Origin: Actinomycetota bacterium
GTDB lineage: Bacteria; Actinomycetota; Thermoleophilia; Gaiellales; Gaiellaceae
Assembly: GCA_013812265.1 (NCBI GenBank)
Contig: JACCTQ010000239.1
Span: 1 to 9,180 of the forward strand
DNA: 9,180 nt
Direction of reading: 5' to 3'
Part shown: piece by piece, positions 5,785 through 9,180 of the stretch
Layout: each line of letters begins with the position of its first letter
Position numbering within the stretch: the first letter of the stretch is position 1
The notes under the pieces: model-generated
Seen by the model: only the letters and a program-made list of their open reading frames with translations
Databases searched by the model: none
Told to the model about the DNA's origin: nothing
Made by a program: the position numbers and the translations under genes

Positions 5785-5991
5785 GTCATAGGTCTCCACG
5801 AACAGCGTCTTCAGAATCACGTCCACTTTCGCGCTGCGACTCTCTCGACGACGCACATCCGCGAACACGCCCACGATCAACTCGGCTCCGGTCACCGCGG
5901 CGATCGCGACCTCGTCCTCTTCTTCGACAACTGGGTCAATCGCTCGGCGTCCGCGCTCGATGTCCACGAGCACCGAGGTGTCGAGGATCAA
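5782..5991 (-). pseudogene. truncated PIN-domain (VapC) toxin
   Basis: From TTG 5991 the frame encodes the first half of a VapC-type PIN domain: ILDTSVLVDIERG with D4, then VAIAAVTGAELIVGV with E37, and on to FVETYDLA near residue 71. A complete toxin is about 130 residues. Here similarity stops at the stop codon of the neighbouring dehydrogenase gene, and the frame continues as its meaningless antisense for some 247 codons to a stop at 5035-5037. The two C-terminal acidic residues of the active site are therefore missing and nuclease activity is not expected. I saw no trace of the lost half in other minus-strand frames, so a deletion is more likely than a frameshift. TTG 5991 overlaps the antitoxin stop as TTGA (5988-5991), showing it was once an ordinary TA pair. 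Confidence 0.78.
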
Positions 5992-6239
5992 TCGGGCCAG
6001 CTGCGCTCCTCGAGCGTGAGGAGCGATCGCATCTCGCGCACCTCGCGTGCCCAGTCGGTGTCGGGCGACATCCCGCGCAGCAGGGCTTTGACAGCTCGAC
6101 CGTTGGGCTTCCCGGCCGATCGCAGGTGAGCGACCGGTCGGCCTCGACGGTGAATCATGAAAACCTCGCCACGATGCTCGACGGCGTCGAGTACCTCCGA
6201 GAAACCGCGGGCTGCCTCCGTCGCGGTACGGCGCTTCAC
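5988..6239 (-). CDS. Phd/YefM-family antitoxin
   Basis: A protein of about 83 residues with the Phd/YefM N-terminal fold: KRRTATEAARGFSEVLDAVE, then GEVFMIHRRGRPVAHL. This half dimerises and binds operator DNA, and the C-terminal half (GMSPDTDWAREVREMRSLLTLEERSW) would bind the toxin. Its partner PIN toxin immediately downstream is truncated, so this is now probably an orphan antitoxin. I chose GTG 6239, because the three codons before it (TTG ATT AAC from 6248) are AT-rich, unlike the coding style here, and lie in the likely transcription start region; TTG 6248 is the alternative and adds 3 residues. The gene is divergent from nadE across an AT-rich gap. Confidence 0.85.
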   Translation of the reverse strand: MKRRTATEAARGFSEVLDAVEHRGEVFMIHRRGRPVAHLRSAGKPNGRAVKALLRGMSPDTDWAREVREMRSLLTLEERSWPD

Positions 6240-6250
6240 GTTAATCAAGA

Positions 6251-6279
6251 TTTATCGGAGCATTCCGCCTGAATGGTAA
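6251..6279 (-). promoter_or_regulatory. candidate promoter of the orphan antitoxin
   Basis: On the minus strand TTACCA (6279-6274) and GATAAA (6256-6251) are separated by 17 bp, each matching the sigma70 consensus at 4 of 6 positions. Transcription would start near 6244, only a few bases before GTG 6239. The stretch is conspicuously AT-rich for this window. No equally clear promoter for nadE was found on the plus strand of the same gap. Confidence 0.38.
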
Positions 6280-6320
6280 GTTTTAGTCTATGAGTCTTAA
6301 ACCCGCTCAGCTTGCCTGAC

Positions 6321-8045
6321 GTGCGCCTCGCGCTTGCCCAGTTGAACACGGTGGTCGGCGACCTCGACGGGAACCGGGAACGCATTCTCGGCCGGCTGCA
6401 CGAAGCACGGGATGCCGGAGCAACGCTCGTGCTCTTTCCCGAGCTCGCCGTCACGGGCTATCCGCCCGAGGACCTGCTTCTGCGACCCGCATTCGTCTCG
6501 GCGGCCGAGCGCTCGCTCCGGGCGATCGCCGCGGAAACGCGCGGCATCACGGCACTCGTCGGTGCTCCGCTCTACGACGGCGACCTCTTCAACGCCTGCG
6601 CCGTCTGCGTCGACGGTGAGATCGAGGCGTTCTACCGCAAGCGCTTCCTCCCCAACTATGGCGTCTTCGACGAGCTGCGTTACTTCGCCGCCGGGCGAGA
6701 CCTCGTGCTGCTGCGGCACGGCGACGACCTGATCGGTCCGACGGTGTGCGAGGACATGTGGCAGCCCGGTCCTCCAGCCACCGATCTGGCGCTCGCCGGA
6801 GCACACTTGCTGGTCAACATCTCGGCTTCGCCGTTCCATCTCGGCAAGGCGCGGGAGCGCGAGGAGATGTTCGTCGCGCGCGCGCGCGACAACGTCGCCT
6901 TCGTCGCATTCTGCAACGCAGTCGGCGGGCAAGACGAGCTGGTTTTCGACGGCCATTCGCTCGTGCTGGACGACGAAGGTGCGGTCGTAGCGCGCGCGCC
7001 CGGGTTCGAAGAAGCGCTGCTGGTCGTCGACGTCGATCCGAGTACCGCGATCGGCCGTCGTCTGCGCGACGTTCGGCGCCGCGCGCTGGCCCGGGAGCGA
7101 GAGCTCGTGCCCCCGGTTGTGACGGTTGTTCTTCCCAGCGGATCCAGCGGCCAGAGCAGCGATCATTCTGTCCAGCCGACCGTTGCGCCGCTCGCCGAAG
7201 ACATCGAGCAGATGCGCCTCGCGCTGGAGCTCGGCCTGCGCGACTACGTCGACAAGAACGGATTCGAGGACGTGGTGGTCGGTGTCTCGGGCGGCATCGA
7301 CTCCGCCGTGACGGCCGCGGTGGCGGCGGAGGCGCTCGGAGCAGAGCGCGTTCACTGCGTCTCCATGCCGTCCCGGTTCTCGTCGGAGGAGACGAGACGC
7401 GATGCGCTACTGCTCGCTCGCAACCTGGGCGCCGACTATCTGGAACTGCCGATCAGCTCTATCGTGCTGTCCTTCGAGGAGGCTTTGGCCGGCACGTTCG
7501 CGGGGCGCGAGCCGGATCTGGCCGAGGAGAACGTGCAGGCGCGGGCGCGCGGCGTGCTGCTCATGGCCCTATCGAACAAGTTCGGCTGGCTCGTGATCGC
7601 GACCGGCAACAAGTCGGAGCTGTCGGTCGGCTACGCCACGCTCTACGGGGACATGGCCGGCGGCTTCGCCCTCCTCAAGGACGTGTTCAAGACGGACGTG
7701 TTTCAGCTTGCGAACCACCTCAACCGACGCGCCGGGCACGAGCTGATCCCGCAGTGCATCGTCGACCGGGCGCCCAGCGCGGAGTTGCGCGAGAACCAGC
7801 GCGACGACGATTCCCTGCCACCGTACGCGGAGCTCGACCGAGTGCTGGAGGCGTACATCGAGCTCGACCGCTCCCGGGAGGAGCTGAGCGCGGACGGCTT
7901 CGATCCGGAGCTGGTGGAGCGCGCCGTCGCGATGATCGACCGTGCGGAGTACAAGCGCCGCCAGGCCCCGCCCGGCGTGAAGCTGCGTCCGAAGGCGTTC
8001 GGACGCGACCGGCGGACGCCGATTACTAACCGCTGGCGTGGCTGA
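6321..8045 (+). CDS. nadE: glutamine-dependent NAD+ synthetase
   Basis: A 574-residue two-domain enzyme for the last step of NAD+ synthesis: deamido-NAD+ + ATP + glutamine give NAD+, AMP, pyrophosphate and glutamate. The N-terminal CN-hydrolase (glutaminase) domain, about 1-265, has the triad E41 (FPELAVTGYPPEDLL), K107 (YRKRFLPNYGVFDE) and C143 (GPTVCEDMW). The C-terminal synthetase domain has the ATP P-loop SGGIDS (323-328), SMPSRFSS (348-355), ATGNKSELSVGY (427-438) and GGFALLKDVFKT (447-458). Length and motifs are normal for the long bacterial form. GTG 6321 is preferred because it gives the usual MRLALAQLN beginning; TTG 6312 would add three residues. No clear ribosome site is present. 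The gene overlaps the GrpB-like gene by 8 bp. Confidence 0.97.
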   Translation: MRLALAQLNTVVGDLDGNRERILGRLHEARDAGATLVLFPELAVTGYPPEDLLLRPAFVSAAERSLRAIAAETRGITALVGAPLYDGDLFNACAVCVDGEIEAFYRKRFLPNYGVFDELRYFAAGRDLVLLRHGDDLIGPTVCEDMWQPGPPATDLALAGAHLLVNISASPFHLGKAREREEMFVARARDNVAFVAFCNAVGGQDELVFDGHSLVLDDEGAVVARAPGFEEALLVVDVDPSTAIGRRLRDVRRRALARERELVPPVVTVVLPSGSSGQSSDHSVQPTVAPLAEDIEQMRLALELGLRDYVDKNGFEDVVVGVSGGIDSAVTAAVAAEALGAERVHCVSMPSRFSSEETRRDALLLARNLGADYLELPISSIVLSFEEALAGTFAGREPDLAEENVQARARGVLLMALSNKFGWLVIATGNKSELSVGYATLYGDMAGGFALLKDVFKTDVFQLANHLNRRAGHELIPQCIVDRAPSAELRENQRDDDSLPPYAELDRVLEAYIELDRSREELSADGFDPELVERAVAMIDRAEYKRRQAPPGVKLRPKAFGRDRRTPITNRWRG

Positions 8046-8592
8046 GACTCCTCCCGCGAGAAACGCGAGCCAGGAGGAGCCAGTCGAGGTAGTCCCGTAC
8101 GACCCCCGATGGCCGGAGCGGTTCGAGGCAGAGCGAGCCTTGCTGCAGGAGGCGATCGGCGCCTGGATCGGCGGGGGCATTCACCATGTCGGCAGCACAG
8201 CTGTTCCCGGCCTCCTCGCCAAGCCGGTGGTCGACGTGATGGTGGGCGTGCGAGACCTCGAAGAAGCGCGCGACTCATTCGAGATTCTCGCCGCGCTCGA
8301 TTACTGCTACTTCCCCTACCGCACGTGGATGCACTGGTTTTGCAAGCCGTCTCCGAGCAGGCGAACCCACCACCTGCACCTGATGGAGCCGACGCATCCG
8401 GAGTTCAGTGCCCGGCTCGATTTCCGAGACGTGCTTCGCGCCGACCCTCAGGTGGCAGCCGAGTACGCGTCGCTCAAGCAGCGACTCGCCGTGCAGCACC
8501 GCCACGACCGTGAGGCCTACACCGATGCGAAGACCGTGTTCGTGCGCGGCGTTCTGGAGCGCCCGGCAGCCGGGAAGGCGCCGCCAGCGTGA
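8038..8592 (+). CDS. GrpB/UPF0157 family protein
   Basis: A 184-residue cytoplasmic protein of the GrpB (UPF0157) family, which has a nucleotidyltransferase-like fold and no firmly established reaction. Family signatures are PYDPRWPERFEAE (20-32), HHVGSTAVPGLLAKPVVDVMV (49-69), THHLHLM (110-116), FRDVLRADPQVAAEYASLK (129-147) and REAYTDAKTVFV (158-169). In the nucleotidyltransferase fold the GS of HVGSTAVPG and the acidic residue in VVDV would contribute to nucleotide and metal binding. The start at GTG 8038 lies inside the end of nadE (8-bp overlap), so the two are probably cotranscribed and translationally coupled. The first 15 residues are not conserved. The role beside nadE is unknown. 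Confidence 0.93.
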   Translation: MAETPPARNASQEEPVEVVPYDPRWPERFEAERALLQEAIGAWIGGGIHHVGSTAVPGLLAKPVVDVMVGVRDLEEARDSFEILAALDYCYFPYRTWMHWFCKPSPSRRTHHLHLMEPTHPEFSARLDFRDVLRADPQVAAEYASLKQRLAVQHRHDREAYTDAKTVFVRGVLERPAAGKAPPA

Positions 8593-8625
8593 CACTGTGG
8601 GCACACCCGTGTGATGCTTCTGTTT

Positions 8626-8651
8626 CTTCGCCTGGCACGTGCCAGGCGAAG
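8626..8651. terminator. perfect 26-bp palindrome, probable bidirectional terminator
   Basis: CTTCGCCTGGCAC (8626-8638) is followed without a gap by its exact complement GTGCCAGGCGAAG (8639-8651). In RNA this folds as a stem of 10-11 bp with a 4-6 nt loop, and G-U and A-U pairs lengthen the base. It lies between the 3' ends of two convergent genes, 34 bp after the GrpB-like stop, where a shared terminator is expected. Neither strand has a T-tract after it, as is common for hairpin terminators in GC-rich actinobacteria. Confidence 0.65.
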
Positions 8652-8703
8652 GAGTATGGGCCCGCGGTCGCGGCTATCCGTGGGAGAACGCCGCGGTCAG
8701 CGC

Positions 8704-9180
8704 TCAGGCGGTCGCCGCGAGCAGCCCCTCGCCCTCCTGGATGTACCTGGTCGCGCGGACGGAGCGGAAGAACGCGAGCGCCCGATAAAGCTGCTCGTCG
8801 GCTTCTGCCCGTCGACCTTGCGCGGCCAGCTTCTCGCCCGCCCGCAAGCGCGCATGCGCTGCGAGCACGATGTCACTGATGCCACCTTCCTCGTTAAGGA
8901 CATCGGCAGCCCGATCGTATGCGCCTTCGAGCAGGTACTCGACCACCTTCGCTTCGGGTGTTGCCGACGCAGCGCCACACAGCACCGAGCGAAGCTCGTC
9001 CTGGACAGCCAGTCGATCGGCAAAGAGCGCGATTCCGGCCAGCCATTCGACAAAGCGCGTGCCGGCCGCGGTCTCGATTGCCTCGATCGCGTGCGCTTGC
9101 GCCTCCTGGCGCCGACCGAGGTCGAGCTCGACCCAGGCGGCGTCCGACAGCGTCGGGATCAGCACCTGCGGGTCCGGTGC
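8704..9180 (-). CDS. C-terminal part of a TPR-rich regulatory protein (partial)
   Basis: The last 158 residues of a larger protein whose 5' end lies beyond the window; the frame is open to position 9180. The sequence is alpha-helical with TPR-like repeats: AAWVELDLGRRQEAQAHAIE, then AYDRAADVLNEEG, and AHARLRAGEKLAAQGRRAEA followed by LYRALAFFRSVRATRYIQEGEGLLA at the end. In my knowledge this closing pattern is typical of large actinobacterial proteins with a class III adenylate/guanylate cyclase domain and an AAA ATPase followed by TPRs. The catalytic part is not visible, so that identity is inference; other TPR-ended regulators are possible. It converges on the GrpB-like gene, with a palindrome between the two. 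Confidence 0.8.
   Translation of the reverse strand, partial: APDPQVLIPTLSDAAWVELDLGRRQEAQAHAIEAIETAAGTRFVEWLAGIALFADRLAVQDELRSVLCGAASATPEAKVVEYLLEGAYDRAADVLNEEGGISDIVLAAHARLRAGEKLAAQGRRAEADEQLYRALAFFRSVRATRYIQEGEGLLAATA

Noticed and set aside
6873..6890. 18-bp alternating CG palindrome (GTCGCGCG...CGAC)
   Set aside because: It encodes VARARD within the conserved glutaminase domain of nadE, and the pattern follows from GC-rich Ala/Arg codons. No independent role is supported.
7167..7174. CTGTCCAG inside nadE, identical to part of the MITE end
   Set aside because: Only 8 bp match and no CTAG or second inverted repeat is nearby; it lies in the linker-coding region of an intact gene.
6297..7355. 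352-residue open frame on the minus strand
   Set aside because: It lies fully antisense to the N-terminal half of nadE, whose frame has clear catalytic motifs. Such long shadows are common in GC-rich coding DNA.
6746..8029. 427-residue open frame on the plus strand in another phase of nadE
   Set aside because: Arg/Ala/Gly-rich translation with no domain, entirely within nadE. It is a shadow frame.
1..9180. CRISPR array, tRNA, rRNA, phage or defence genes
   Set aside because: I looked for spaced repeats, tRNA-like cloverleaf ends and characteristic protein motifs and saw none; the TA pairs are the only defence-adjacent genes.

Overview
This window is GC-rich bacterial chromosomal DNA. The GC-heavy third codon positions, frequent GTG/TTG starts, several apparently leaderless transcription starts, PIN-type toxin-antitoxin pairs and the style of the proteins suggest an actinobacterium, perhaps from the Thermoleophilia (Gaiellales/Solirubrobacterales). 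That placement is inference from protein style, not a database match. I saw no rRNA, tRNA, CRISPR array, phage gene or recognisable defence island.

Left part (1-2290): a possible 3' end of an upstream gene (2-76) is followed by a DUF6624-like protein (86-634, +). Facing it is a membrane-anchored GAF-GGDEF diguanylate cyclase (796-1950, -). Between the two convergent genes lies a 161-bp element (635-795) with 17-bp terminal inverted repeats, bracketed by CTAG on both sides. Each flanking CTAG supplies the stop codon of the adjacent gene. This looks like a MITE inserted into a CTAG that both stop codons once shared. The cyclase has a candidate promoter about 220 nt upstream and a leader with four tandem small hairpins.

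Middle (2288-4325, +): a NarL/FixJ response regulator and a multi-pass membrane HisKA_3-type histidine kinase form a two-component pair, transcribed divergently from the cyclase. The kinase has Asn where the acidic residue next to the phospho-accepting His is expected.

Toxin-antitoxin segment (4338-6279): a vapBC-like pair (HTH_17 antitoxin plus intact PIN toxin, + strand) precedes a short-chain dehydrogenase gene. On its far side is a second, opposite-strand TA pair with a Phd/YefM-like antitoxin and a PIN toxin. That second toxin is cut after about 70 residues, exactly at the stop codon of the dehydrogenase gene, so it is a pseudogene. In both pairs the toxin start and antitoxin stop overlap as TTGA.

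Right part (6321-9180): glutamine-dependent NAD+ synthetase (nadE, +) overlaps by 8 bp with a GrpB/UPF0157 protein. A perfect 26-bp palindrome, probably a bidirectional terminator, separates them from the convergent 3' end of a TPR-rich regulatory protein that runs off the window on the minus strand.

No wholly new multi-gene system is evident. The observations most worth following are the MITE that split a shared stop codon without damaging either gene, the truncated toxin with a retained antitoxin, and the structured leader of the diguanylate cyclase.
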